Program-made: the position numbers and the translations under genes | Notes under the pieces: generated by a model | The model's database searches: none | What the model was told of the DNA's origin: nothing | Seen by the model: the letters and a program-made list of their open reading frames with translations, nothing else | Assembly: GCF_000496075.1 (NCBI RefSeq) | Contig: NZ_AWXZ01000040.1 | Coordinates: forward strand, 248,001 to 312,000 | Source of the DNA: Lutibaculum baratangense AMV1 | Lineage (GTDB): Bacteria > Pseudomonadota > Alphaproteobacteria > Rhizobiales > Tepidamorphaceae | Direction of reading: 5' to 3' | Length of the DNA stretch: 64,000 nucleotides | Shown here: positions 6,967 through 15,424 of the stretch, one piece after another | How the letters are laid out: every line of letters begins with the position of its first letter | Numbering within the stretch: position 1 is the stretch's first letter

Positions 6967-7523
6967 ACCCGTTCGAGGACGACGAGCTGACCGTGCCGGT
7001 GCGCGCGGATCTGAGCGCGTTCGAGGCCGATCTCGTGGCGGCGACCAGGCTCGCGGACCGCTTCGGCACGGCGATCGGCGGCGCCTTCGAGGGGGCGATC
7101 CTGAAAGGCAAGGCGTTCGGCGACGTGCTGCGGGAGCTGGCGCTGAGGCTGTCGCGGCTGGCGCTCGACGCGGCGCTGAAACCGCTGGAGCAGTCGCTGT
7201 CGGCGGGGATCCTGGGGCTCGTCGGCGGGGCGCTGCCCTTCGCGAGGGGCGGGGCGTTCAGCGGTGGCGAGGTGGTGAGCCAGCCGACGCTGTTCGGCCT
7301 GTCGGGCGGACGGCGCGGCGTGATGGGCGAGGCGGGGCCTGAAGCCGTGCTGCCGCTGGCGCGCGGGGCGGACGGCCGGCTCGGCGTGCAGGCGGGCGCG
7401 GGTGGGGCGGTGACGATCAACTTCAACGTGACGAGCCCGGATGCCGGCTCGTTCCGTGCGGCCGAGGGCCAGATCCAGGCGCTGCTGGCGCGGGCTGCGG
7501 CGCGCGGGCGGCGGAACCTCTAG
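6963..7523 (+). CDS. Tail tape measure protein, short GTA type (gene 11-like)
   Basis: A 186-residue protein starting at ATG 6963. Phage tape measures usually exceed 600 residues, and this very short form is typical of Rhodobacter-like GTAs with short tails. An N-terminal helical part (LSAFEADLVAATRLADRFG) precedes a hydrophobic Gly/Leu-rich middle (ILGLVGGALPFARGG). The C-terminus then carries GVMGEAGPEAVLPL, a motif widely conserved in tape measure C-termini. Its length would set a short tail tube. Confidence 0.88.
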   Translation: MNPFEDDELTVPVRADLSAFEADLVAATRLADRFGTAIGGAFEGAILKGKAFGDVLRELALRLSRLALDAALKPLEQSLSAGILGLVGGALPFARGGAFSGGEVVSQPTLFGLSGGRRGVMGEAGPEAVLPLARGADGRLGVQAGAGGAVTINFNVTSPDAGSFRAAEGQIQALLARAAARGRRNL

Positions 7524-7535
7524 GGGGGCGGCGGC

Positions 7536-8162
7536 ATGACATTTCACGAGGTGCGATTTCCGCCTGCCATCTCCCGCGGCGCATCTGGCGGGCCGGAGCG
7601 GCGGACGGACGTGGTGACGCTGGGGTCGGGCCACGAGGAGCGCAACATGCGCTGGGCGGATTCGCGGCGGCGCTACAATGCGGGCTACGGGCTGAAGGGC
7701 GTCGACGACCTGCACGCCGTCATCGCCTTCTTCGAGGAGAGGCGCGGGCGCGGGCACGGCTTCCGGTTCAAGGACTGGGCCGACTTCAAGTCGTGCGCGC
7801 CGCGGGGGACGCCCGCCGCGACCGACCAGGTGCTGGGGGAGGGCGACGACGGCACCACGGAATTCAAGCTCGTGAAGACCTATGGCGCGGGCCTTGCGCC
7901 GTGGGTGCGGACGATCTCGAAGCCCGTTTCCGGCACGGTGGTCGTGGCGCTCGACGGGGTGGCGCAGGGCTCCGGCTGGTCGGTCGACGAGACGACGGGG
8001 CTCGTGACCTTCGAGACGGCGCCGGACGAGGGCGTGGCGGTGAGCGCGGGCTTCGAGTTCGACGTGCCGGTGCGCTTCGACACCGACCGGATCGAGGTGG
8101 TGCTGCCGCATTTCGAGCACGGGGAGATCCCGTCGATCCCGCTCGTGGAGATCAGGCCATGA
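7536..8162 (+). CDS. DUF2460 distal tail protein (GTA gene 12-like)
   Basis: A 208-residue TIGR02217 family protein (distal tail ring). Visible family features are FHEVRFPPAISRGASGGPER, the RRRYNAGYGLKG segment, a DLHAVIAFFEERRGRGHGFR motif and a C-terminal PHFEHGEIPSIPLVEIRP. It would form the hub between tail tube and baseplate. GGGGGCGGCGG precedes the ATG. Its stop overlaps the next gene by four bases. Confidence 0.93.
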   Translation: MTFHEVRFPPAISRGASGGPERRTDVVTLGSGHEERNMRWADSRRRYNAGYGLKGVDDLHAVIAFFEERRGRGHGFRFKDWADFKSCAPRGTPAATDQVLGEGDDGTTEFKLVKTYGAGLAPWVRTISKPVSGTVVVALDGVAQGSGWSVDETTGLVTFETAPDEGVAVSAGFEFDVPVRFDTDRIEVVLPHFEHGEIPSIPLVEIRP

Positions 8163-9037
8163 AGACGCTGTCGCCGGAGCTCGCCGCGCATCTGGCGGGC
8201 GGCGTGACGACGCTCTGCTGGTGCTGGAAGCTGACGCGCACGGACGGCGTCACGATGGGCTTCACCGACCACGACCGGCCGGTGGTCTTCGGCGGCGTGA
8301 GCTACGAGGCGGAATCCGGGTTCACGGCGAGCGAGGTGCAGTCGAGCCTGGGGCTGTCGGTCGACAATCTCGACGTGGCCGGCGCCTTGTCCTCTGACCG
8401 GATCGAGGAGGGCGACATCCGCGGCGGGCTCTATGACGGGGCCGACGTCGAGATCTGGCGGGTGAACTGGGCCGCGCCCGAGCAGCGCGTGCTGATGCGC
8501 AAGGGCTCGATCGGCGAGATCCGCCGCTCGGCGCTCGCCTTCACCGCCGAGATGCGCGGCCTCGCGCACCGGCTCGAGCAGGCGCAGGGGCGGACCTTCC
8601 AGAGGATGTGCGACGCCGATCTCGGCGACGGCAGGTGCAAGGCGGCGGTGTCGGCCGCCGCGGGAACGGTCCTGTCGTCGAGCGACGACAGGCTCCTGCG
8701 CTGCGAGGGGCTTGCGGCCTTCGACGGCGGCCGGTTCCGGCACGGGCGGCTCGTCTGGACAAGCGGGGCGAATGCGGGGCTCCAGGCCGAGGTCCGGGCG
8801 CACCGGGCCGGGACGGTCGCGGTGCTCGAACTGTGGGAGCGGACGGCGCATGGGGTCGAGCCGGGCGATGCGTTCGACGTCTTCCCCGGCTGCGACAAGA
8901 CGATGGCGACCTGCCGGGACCGGTTCGACAACCTGATGAACTTCCGCGGCTTCCCGCACATGCCGGGCAACGACCGCGCCTTCGGCTATGTCGCCGGCGA
9001 GAGCGGAGAGCACGATGGCGGCTCGTTCTTCAACTGA
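8159..9037 (+). CDS. DUF2163 baseplate hub protein (GTA gene 13-like)
   Basis: A 292-residue TIGR02218 protein starting at ATG 8159 in an ATGA overlap. The N-terminal DUF2163 domain covers about residues 1-165 (TLCWCWKLTRTDGVTMGFTD, YEAESGFTASEVQSSLG). The C-terminal BR0599-like domain covers about 195-280, including CDKTMATC and NFRGFPHMPGND. In the R. capsulatus GTA this protein is part of the iron-sulfur-containing hub, and several Cys residues remain here (CDADLGDGRC, CDKTMATC). A repeat-bearing spacer follows. Confidence 0.93.
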   Translation: MKTLSPELAAHLAGGVTTLCWCWKLTRTDGVTMGFTDHDRPVVFGGVSYEAESGFTASEVQSSLGLSVDNLDVAGALSSDRIEEGDIRGGLYDGADVEIWRVNWAAPEQRVLMRKGSIGEIRRSALAFTAEMRGLAHRLEQAQGRTFQRMCDADLGDGRCKAAVSAAAGTVLSSSDDRLLRCEGLAAFDGGRFRHGRLVWTSGANAGLQAEVRAHRAGTVAVLELWERTAHGVEPGDAFDVFPGCDKTMATCRDRFDNLMNFRGFPHMPGNDRAFGYVAGESGEHDGGSFFN

Positions 9038-9079
9038 GGCGCCGGGAGAAGCCGGCGCTGCGGCGGGCGGCCCCTGGAT

Positions 9080-9096
9080 CCCGGGTCAAGCCCGGG
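9080..9096. repeat. GC-rich palindromic repeat, copy 2
   Basis: CCCGGG (9080-9085), TCAAG, CCCGGG (9091-9096), preceded by GGCCCCTGGAT. The core is the same as copy 1. It lies between the DUF2163 and NlpC/P60 genes. It keeps an upstream reading frame of the NlpC gene open, which makes an artificial N-terminal extension possible. Confidence 0.6.
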
Positions 9097-9116
9097 AAAC
9101 GGGCAGTGCGTGCTGG

Positions 9117-9548
9117 GTGGCGCCGACGCGGGCCGCGCTGGTCGCGGAGGCGCGGGGGTGGATCGGCACGCCGTATCACCACCAGGCGTCGCGCCGGGGC
9201 GCGGGGTGCGACTGCTTCGGCCTCGTGCGCGGGGTGTGGCGGGCCTTCTATGGGCCGGAGCCGGTGGCGGTGCCGGCCTACACGAAGGACTGGGGCGACG
9301 TGACGGGGGTCGAGACGATGCTCGATAGCGCGCGGGCGCATCTCGTCGAACGGGCGGTCTCCGAGCGGGAGCCGGGCGACGTGCTCGTCTTCCGCATGCG
9401 GCGGGGGATCGCGAAGCATGCCGGCATCCTCACGGGGGAAGCGACCTTCGTCCACGCGACGGAGCGGGCCGTCGTGGCGGAGGTGCCGCTCGATCCCTTC
9501 TGGCGCGGCCGGATCGCGGCCGTCTTCTCCTTTCCCGGCGTGGAGTGA
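9117..9548 (+). CDS. NlpC/P60 family peptidase of the tail hub (GTA gene 14-like)
   Basis: A 143-residue cysteine peptidase. Catalytic Cys lies in GAGCDCFGLVRG, and the His region is AKHAGIL. Such peptidases cut peptide cross-links of peptidoglycan when the tail penetrates the cell. Start choice: the frame is open from ATG 9015, which lies inside the previous gene, but that extension crosses the palindromic repeat and reads as low-complexity sequence. GTG 9117 gives the usual family length and an N-terminus like known homologues. The ribosome binding site at this GTG is weak. Confidence 0.88.
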   Translation: MAPTRAALVAEARGWIGTPYHHQASRRGAGCDCFGLVRGVWRAFYGPEPVAVPAYTKDWGDVTGVETMLDSARAHLVERAVSEREPGDVLVFRMRRGIAKHAGILTGEATFVHATERAVVAEVPLDPFWRGRIAAVFSFPGVE

Positions 9549-9554
9549 CCCGAC

Positions 9555-12500
9555 ATGGCGACGCTCGTCCTCTCCTCCGTCGGCGGCGCGATCGGCACGG
9601 CGCTCGCGGGACCCTTCGGCGGCCTCGTCGGCCGGGCGCTCGGCGGGCTCGCGGGCTATGCCGTCGACCGCACGATCCTGATGCCGGGCGGCGGCACGCA
9701 GACGGTCGCCGGGCACCGGCTGACGAACGTGCAGATCACGACCTCGACCGAAGGGGCGGCGGTGAACCGGGTGATCGGCCGGGCGCGGATCGGCGGGCAG
9801 ATGATCTGGGCGACCAGGTTCGAGGAGGAGGTGGTCGTCGAGGAGCAGGAGGTCGGCGGCGGCAAGGGCCTCGGCGGCGGCGGCACGACGGTCAGGACCG
9901 AGACCTATCTCTATTACGCGAACTTCGCCGTCGCCTTCTGCGAGGGGCCGGTGGCGCGGATCGGGCGCATCTGGGCCGACGGCAAGGAGGTCGACCAGGA
10001 GCTCGTGACGATCCGCCGGCACCTGGGGACGGAGGACCAGGCGCCGGACTCGCTGATCGTCGCGAAGGAGGGGGCGGGCGAGGTGCCTTCCTATCGCGGC
10101 ATCGCCTATCTCGTCTTCGAGCGGCTGCCGCTCGAGGATTACGGCAACCGTATCCCGATGGTGACGGCGGAGATCTTCCGGCCCGTCGGGCGGCTCGAGA
10201 GCCGGATCCGCGGCGTCTCGATCATCCCCGGCGCGACGGAGTTCGGCTACTCGACGTCGATCATCACGAAGGTGTTCGCGCAGGGCGAGAGCCGCATCGA
10301 GAACCGCCACACGAAGCTGCCGGGATCCTCGTTCGAGGCCTCGCTCGACATGCTCGAGGCGCTGGCGCCGAACGTCGAGACGGTGACGCTCGTCGTCGCC
10401 TGGTTCGGCACGGACTTGAGGTGCGGGGCTTGCGAGATCGTGCCGAAGGTCGAGACCTGGCTGAAGGTGACGCGCTCGGAGGGCTCGATCCTCTATCCCT
10501 GGCTCGTCGGCGGCCAGCTCCGGCTCTTCACGCCGGTCGTGTCGAGCCATGACGGCACGCCCGCCTATGGCGGCAGCCCGAGCGATATCACGGTGGTGCA
10601 GGCGATAAAGGAGCTGAAAGCCCGCGGCTACCGCGTGCTCGTCTATCCCTTCGTGATGATGGACGTGCCCGCCGGCAACACCCGGCCGGACCCCTATTCC
10701 GACGAGGCGGCGGCGGTGGGGCAGCCGGCCTATCCCTGGCGCGGCCGCATCACCTGCTCGCCGGCGCCGGGCTTCGCCGGATCGCCCGACAGGACGGCGG
10801 ATGCCGCGAGCCAGGTCGCAGCCTTCATGGGCAGCGCGACGGCCGGCCAGTTCACCTGGCTCGGGGTCACCGTCCTCTATGGCGGCGGCGAGAAGAGCTA
10901 CAGCCGCTTCATCCTGCACATGGCGACGCTCGCGAAGGCGGGCGGGGCGGACGCCTTCGCGATCGGCTCGGAGATGGTGGGGATGACGACGGTGCGCTCG
11001 GGCGCTTCCACCTATCCCTTCGTCGAGGCGCTCAGAGGTCTGGCGGCGGAGGCGCGGACGATCCTCGGGCCCGGCGTGAAGATCGGCTACGCGGCGGACT
11101 GGTCGGAGTATCACAGCCACCGGCCGGGCGACGGCTCGGGCGACGTCTTCTTCCACCTCGATCCGCTCTGGGCCGACGACAACATCGACTTCGTCGGGAT
11201 CGACAACTACCTGCCGCTCGCCGACTGGCGCGACGGCACGGAGCATCTCGACTTCGATCCGGACGGGCCGACGACGATCTACGACCGCGACTATCTCCGC
11301 GCGAACGTCGAGGGCGGCGAGTATTACGACTGGTTCTATGCGAGCCCGGCCGACCGGGAGGCGCAGGCGCGGACCTCCATCGCCGACACCGCGCATGGCG
11401 AGCACTGGGTCTTCCGCAACAAGGATATCCGCAACTGGTGGGCGAACGCGCACCACGACCGGCCGGGTGGCGCGAGGCAGGCGGGCGCGACGGCCTGGGT
11501 GCCGCAATCGAAGCCCGTCTGGTTCACGGAGGTCGGGTGCCCGGCGGCCGACAAGGGCGCGAACCAGCCGAACGTCTTCTGGGACCCGAAGTCCTCCGAG
11601 AGCTTCCTGCCGCACTTCTCGTCCGGCGCGCGCGACGACGCGATGCAGCGGGCCTATCTCGAGGCGATGATCGGCTACTGGGAGGAGGCGGAGAACAATC
11701 CGCTCTCGACCGTCTACGGCGGGCCGATGATCGATCCCGGCAACATCGCCGTCTGGACGTGGGACGCGCGGGTGCCGCCCTCCTTCCCGCTCGACGACGC
11801 GCAATGGGCGGACGGGCCGAACTGGACGCTCGGCCACTGGATCTCGGGAAGGCTCGGCGCGGCGCCCGCGGCGGAGGCGGTCGAGGAGATCGCGCGCATG
11901 TACGGCGTCGAGGGCGACGTCGCGCTCGAGCCGATGGCGGGCGTCGTCGACGGGGTGGTGCTCGACCAGGTGATGAGCGCGCGGGCGGCGCTCGAGGCGC
12001 TGGAGCCCGCCTATCTCTTCGCCGCCGTCGAGAGCGAGGGGAAGATCCGCGTCCGCTCCCGCGAGGGCGCCGCGCCCCGGGTCGTGCTCGAGGCTGGGGA
12101 TCTCGTGGAAGAGGGCGAGGCCGAGCCCTGGCGCAAGGTCCGGGCGCAGGAGACGGAGCTGCCGGCGGTCGTGAAGATCGCCTACGGCGAGTTCGCGAGC
12201 GACGACCAGCCGGGCGGGGTCGAGGCGCGGCGGACGACCGGCGGCTCCCGCGCCGTGCGCGAGGTGAGCCTGCCCTGCATGCTGGGCGAGGACCGGGCGC
12301 GGGCGATCGCCGAGACGCTCCTGCGCGAGGCCTGGGTCGGCCGCGAGGGGCTGACGATGACGCTGCCGCCCTCGCTGATCGCGCTCGATCCGGGCGACGT
12401 GATCCGCTTCGCGGAGGCCGGCAACGAGACCTGGCGCATCGCCGGGATCACCGACGGGCTCGGGCGGCGGGCCGAGCTCGTGCGGACGCAAGCGGGCCTC

Positions 12501-13493
12501 TCGGGCGGGATCGCCGCGCCGGCGCGCTCGGGCGCGAGGACGGACCAGTCGGTGCTCGGGCCGCCGGCGCTCGTCTTCCTCGACGGGCCTCTGCTGCGCG
12601 ACGGCGACGACGACTGGCGCGGCTATGTCGGGGCCTATGCCTCGCCCTGGGCGGGCGGCGTCGCGCTCTACCGCTCGCCGGAAGCAGAGGGCTTCGCGCT
12701 CGACAGCGTGCTCGGCGCGCCGGTGCGGCTCGGCGAGCTCGCCGCCGACTTCCACAGCGGCCCCGCCTGGCGATGGGACCGGGTGAACGCGCTCCAGGTG
12801 ACGCTGACCTCCGGCATCCTCACCTCGGCGAGCGAGATCCAGGTGCTGAACGGGGCGAACGCGATTGCCGTCGAAAATGCGGACGGCGAGTGGGAGGTGG
12901 TGCAGTTCCGCGATGCGGAACTCATTGCGCCCCGCACCTACCGGCTGACGAGCCTCCTGCGCGGTCAGCGGGGCACCGAGCACGCGATGCGGGACCCGGT
13001 CGCGGCGGCGGCGCGGGTCGTCGTGCTCGACGGCTCGCTCAGCCAGCCGCGCATTCCCCCGGCGCTCGTCGGCCTGCCTCTGAACTGGCGGGCCGGGCCG
13101 GCGCGGCGGCCGGTGACGGACACGAGCTATCTGCCGCTCGAGCACACGATCACGGGCAAGGCGCGGCGGCCGCTCGCGCCGGTGCATCTGAAGGCCAGGC
13201 GAGGGCCGGGCGGGGACATCACGCTCTCCTGGGTGCGGCGGACACGGCGCGGCGGCGACAGCTGGGACAACGCCGAGGTGCCGCTCGGCGAGGAGGCGGA
13301 GGCCTACGAGGTCGGGGTCCTCGACGGCGGGGCGGTGGTGCGGACGCTTCACGCCGCGGCGCCGGCGGCCGTCTACACGGCGGCGCAGCAGGCGGCGGAC
13401 TTCGGCGCGCCGGTCGACACGCTCGACTGGCGGGTCGTCCAGACGAACGCGGCTGGGCCCGGCATCGCCGCCAGCACCACTTCGGTTCCCTGA
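9555..13493 (+). CDS. Giant tail tip / host specificity protein with GTA TIM-barrel domain (gene 15-like)
   Basis: A 1312-residue protein, normal for GTA gene 15. The N-terminus (ATLVLSSVGGAIGTALAGPF) is a Gly-rich hydrophobic segment seen in homologues. A glycoside-hydrolase-like TIM barrel lies at about residues 420-730 (DNIDFVGIDNYLPLADW; VWFTEVGCPAADKGANQPN, with Glu as likely catalytic acid). A phage tail J-type region follows at about 790-960, and the C-terminus is a fibronectin-like part (KARRGPGGDITLSWVRRTRR). It builds the central hub and receptor-contacting tip and may cleave surface glycans. Confidence 0.95.
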   Translation: MATLVLSSVGGAIGTALAGPFGGLVGRALGGLAGYAVDRTILMPGGGTQTVAGHRLTNVQITTSTEGAAVNRVIGRARIGGQMIWATRFEEEVVVEEQEVGGGKGLGGGGTTVRTETYLYYANFAVAFCEGPVARIGRIWADGKEVDQELVTIRRHLGTEDQAPDSLIVAKEGAGEVPSYRGIAYLVFERLPLEDYGNRIPMVTAEIFRPVGRLESRIRGVSIIPGATEFGYSTSIITKVFAQGESRIENRHTKLPGSSFEASLDMLEALAPNVETVTLVVAWFGTDLRCGACEIVPKVETWLKVTRSEGSILYPWLVGGQLRLFTPVVSSHDGTPAYGGSPSDITVVQAIKELKARGYRVLVYPFVMMDVPAGNTRPDPYSDEAAAVGQPAYPWRGRITCSPAPGFAGSPDRTADAASQVAAFMGSATAGQFTWLGVTVLYGGGEKSYSRFILHMATLAKAGGADAFAIGSEMVGMTTVRSGASTYPFVEALRGLAAEARTILGPGVKIGYAADWSEYHSHRPGDGSGDVFFHLDPLWADDNIDFVGIDNYLPLADWRDGTEHLDFDPDGPTTIYDRDYLRANVEGGEYYDWFYASPADREAQARTSIADTAHGEHWVFRNKDIRNWWANAHHDRPGGARQAGATAWVPQSKPVWFTEVGCPAADKGANQPNVFWDPKSSESFLPHFSSGARDDAMQRAYLEAMIGYWEEAENNPLSTVYGGPMIDPGNIAVWTWDARVPPSFPLDDAQWADGPNWTLGHWISGRLGAAPAAEAVEEIARMYGVEGDVALEPMAGVVDGVVLDQVMSARAALEALEPAYLFAAVESEGKIRVRSREGAAPRVVLEAGDLVEEGEAEPWRKVRAQETELPAVVKIAYGEFASDDQPGGVEARRTTGGSRAVREVSLPCMLGEDRARAIAETLLREAWVGREGLTMTLPPSLIALDPGDVIRFAEAGNETWRIAGITDGLGRRAELVRTQAGLSGGIAAPARSGARTDQSVLGPPALVFLDGPLLRDGDDDWRGYVGAYASPWAGGVALYRSPEAEGFALDSVLGAPVRLGELAADFHSGPAWRWDRVNALQVTLTSGILTSASEIQVLNGANAIAVENADGEWEVVQFRDAELIAPRTYRLTSLLRGQRGTEHAMRDPVAAAARVVVLDGSLSQPRIPPALVGLPLNWRAGPARRPVTDTSYLPLEHTITGKARRPLAPVHLKARRGPGGDITLSWVRRTRRGGDSWDNAEVPLGEEAEAYEVGVLDGGAVVRTLHAAAPAAVYTAAQQAADFGAPVDTLDWRVVQTNAAGPGIAASTTSVP

Positions 13494-13520
13494 GGCTCGT
13501 CGATAGGCAAGGCCCGTCGG

Positions 13521-13560
13521 GCGGCCCCTGGGTCCCGGCTCGGGGGCCGGGACACGCCGA
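13521..13560. repeat. GC-rich palindromic repeat, copy 3
   Basis: GTCCCGGC (13532-13539) pairs with GCCGGGAC (13546-13553). The flanks GGCCCCTGGG and ACACGCCGAGG match those of copy 1, so this is a diverged member of the same family. It lies in the spacer between the giant tail protein and the DUF2793 gene. Confidence 0.6.
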
Positions 13561-13595
13561 GGTTGGGGCCGAGGCGGTGCCATGGGCACGGCGTG

Positions 13596-13614
13596 CCCCG
13601 GACCTGATCCGGGG
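13596..13614. repeat. GC-rich palindromic repeat, copy 4
   Basis: CCCCGGA (13596-13602), CCTGA, TCCGGGG (13608-13614). It lies about 40 bases after copy 3. The pair sits head to tail in the same spacer, as REP-like elements often do. Confidence 0.55.
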
Positions 13615-13656
13615 CCCAGAGCGGCTTGCGCCGAATTCCCGAGAAGGAAGGATGAA

Positions 13657-15318
13657 ATGGCGGACACACCCAATCTCGGCCTGCCGGAGATCGCGGCGAG
13701 CCAGGCGCAGAAGCACGTGACGCACAACGAGGCGCTGCGGATCCTCGACGCGGTTGTGCAGCTCGCCGTCCTCGACCGCGACCTCGCCGAGCCGCCGGCC
13801 GCGCCGGATGACGGCGACCGCTACATCGTGGGGCCGAGCGCGACGGGAGCGTGGGCGGGGCACGAGAACGAGGTCGCCATAGTCGTGGACGGCGCGTGGT
13901 CGTTCGTCCAGCCGCGCCCCGGATGGGCCGCCTTCGTCGTCGACGAGGCACAGCTTCTCTACTGGACCGGCTCGCAGTGGACGGTGTTCGGCGAGGTCAT
14001 CTCCGTCCTGCAGAACCTGACCCGTCTCGGCATCGGCACGACGGCCGACGCGACGAACCCGTTCGCGGCGAAGCTGAACAAGGCGCTCTGGACGGCGCTG
14101 ACATCAAGCGAGGGCGGGGACGGGAGCTTGCGCTACACGCTCAACAAGGAGGGTGCGGGCGACGTCCTCTCCTTCCTCCTCCAGTCGAACTGGTCGGGCC
14201 GCGCAGAGCTCGGCCTGATCGGCGACGACGACCTGTCGCTGAAGGTCTCGGGCGACGGGGCGGCGTGGCGGGAGGCGCTGCGGGTGAACCGCCACTCCGG
14301 CCGGCTGCGGCTCGGCAAGCGAGCTTACGTCCGCAGCCCGAACGTGCCGCAGCGGCGGCACGTGACCTCGAGCGCCTGGGTCGCCTCGACGAGCGCCGCG
14401 GACAACAACTGGATCTCCGTGGCCTGGGCGGGCGACCTCGGACTCTTCTGCGCCGTCGCGATCACCGGCACCGGCAACCGGGTGATGACCTCGCCGGACG
14501 GCATCGCTTGGACGGCACGCACGAGCGCGGCCGACAACAACTGGACGTCGGTCGCGTGGTCGCCCGAGCTGCGCCTGTTCGCGGCGGTCGCGGCGAGCGG
14601 CACCGGCAACCGGGTGATGACCTCGCCGGACGGCGTGACCTGGACGATCCGGACGAGCGGCGCCGACAACGACTGGCAGTCCGTGTGCTGGTCGGCCGAG
14701 CGGGGCCTCTTCTGCGCCGTCGCCTCGTCGGGCAGCAGCCGGGTGATGACCTCGCAGGACGGCGTCAACTGGACGGCCCACGCGACGCCCGGCCTCAATC
14801 GCGCCTGGTACAGCGTGTGCTGGGCAGCCGACCTCGGGCTCTTCTGCTCGGTCGCCGCGAACGCCGTCTCCGACAACGTCATGACCTCGCCCGACGGCAT
14901 CAACTGGGCGCTGCACACGAACCCGACCGGCAACACGCTTCGGGCCGTGTGCTGGTCGCCGGAGCTCGGCCTGTTCGTCGCCGTCGCCATCGTCGGAACC
15001 GGTAACCGCGTGACCACGAGCCCCGACGGGGTGACGTGGACGGCGCGCACGAGCGCCGCCGACAACAACTGGCGCGCCGTCGCCTGGGCGCCGGAGATCG
15101 GCCTCTTCGCCGCCGTCTCCGACAGCGGCACAGGCAACCGGGTGATGACCTCGCCGGACGGCATCGCCTGGACGGCCCGGACGAGCGCCGCCGACAACGG
15201 CTGGTTCGGCCTCGCCTGGGCGGGCGAGCTCGGCCTCTTCTGCGCCGTCGGCCTCACCGGCACCGGCAACAGGGCGATGACCAGCGTCTCCGCCCACTCA
15301 TACCCCTACAGGAGCTGA
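13657..15318 (+). CDS. DUF2793 tail fibre-like protein with seven-repeat propeller domain
   Basis: A 553-residue protein. ATG 13657 is preceded by GAGAAGGAAGG. Residues 1 to about 110 are DUF2793 (MADTPNLGLPEIAASQAQKH, LLYWTGSQWTVFGE). A linker at about 115-235 contains KLNKALWTAL and LSLKVSGDGAAWREALRV. From about residue 237 seven tandem 41-44-residue repeats follow, with the theme SVAWAPELGLFAAVA then GTGNRVMTSPDGITWTART. Seven repeats rich in beta strands suggest a closed seven-bladed propeller, fit for binding sugars or proteins on a target cell. It lies directly after the tail tip gene, so a receptor-binding role is inferred. Confidence 0.85.
   Translation: MADTPNLGLPEIAASQAQKHVTHNEALRILDAVVQLAVLDRDLAEPPAAPDDGDRYIVGPSATGAWAGHENEVAIVVDGAWSFVQPRPGWAAFVVDEAQLLYWTGSQWTVFGEVISVLQNLTRLGIGTTADATNPFAAKLNKALWTALTSSEGGDGSLRYTLNKEGAGDVLSFLLQSNWSGRAELGLIGDDDLSLKVSGDGAAWREALRVNRHSGRLRLGKRAYVRSPNVPQRRHVTSSAWVASTSAADNNWISVAWAGDLGLFCAVAITGTGNRVMTSPDGIAWTARTSAADNNWTSVAWSPELRLFAAVAASGTGNRVMTSPDGVTWTIRTSGADNDWQSVCWSAERGLFCAVASSGSSRVMTSQDGVNWTAHATPGLNRAWYSVCWAADLGLFCSVAANAVSDNVMTSPDGINWALHTNPTGNTLRAVCWSPELGLFVAVAIVGTGNRVTTSPDGVTWTARTSAADNNWRAVAWAPEIGLFAAVSDSGTGNRVMTSPDGIAWTARTSAADNGWFGLAWAGELGLFCAVGLTGTGNRAMTSVSAHSYPYRS
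14362..15291 (+). repeat. Seven tandem about 132-bp coding repeats
   Basis: Each unit encodes a copy of a W-x-S-V-A/C-W-x-x-x-L-G-L-F-x-A-V-A core followed by GTGNRVMTSPDG and WTARTSAADNNW. Units 1, 2, 6 and 7 are nearly identical, and units 3-5 are diverged (for example TPGLNRAWYSVCWAADLGLF). DNA-level similarity between outer units is high enough to allow recombination and copy-number change. Confidence 0.85.
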
Positions 15319-15370
15319 TGCGGGCGAGCCGGCCGGGGCCGGCCGAGGACGCACGAGGCAGGACCACACA

Positions 15371-15401
15371 GCCCGCCGGCATCCCGCCCGGCGGGCTTTT
15401 T
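15371..15401 (+). terminator. Intrinsic terminator between tail fibre and endolysin genes
   Basis: GCCCGCCGG (15371-15379) pairs with CCGGCGGGC (15388-15396), followed by TTTTT. It lies 52 bases after the DUF2793 stop and 23 bases before the endolysin ATG. Lysis gene expression would need read-through or a separate promoter. Confidence 0.75.
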
Positions 15402-15424
15402 CATGTCTTCAAAGGGAGATCCCG

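Noticed and set aside
9030-13727. Open minus-strand frame of about 1565 codons opposite the giant tail gene
   Set aside because: It is a codon-bias shadow in very GC-rich DNA. The predicted protein is dominated by Arg, Pro and His, with no domain. The plus strand carries a clear GTA protein.
14362-15291. Tandem coding repeats considered as a CRISPR-like or minisatellite array
   Set aside because: Units are about 132 bp, in frame, translated into a regular protein repeat and have no spacer structure.
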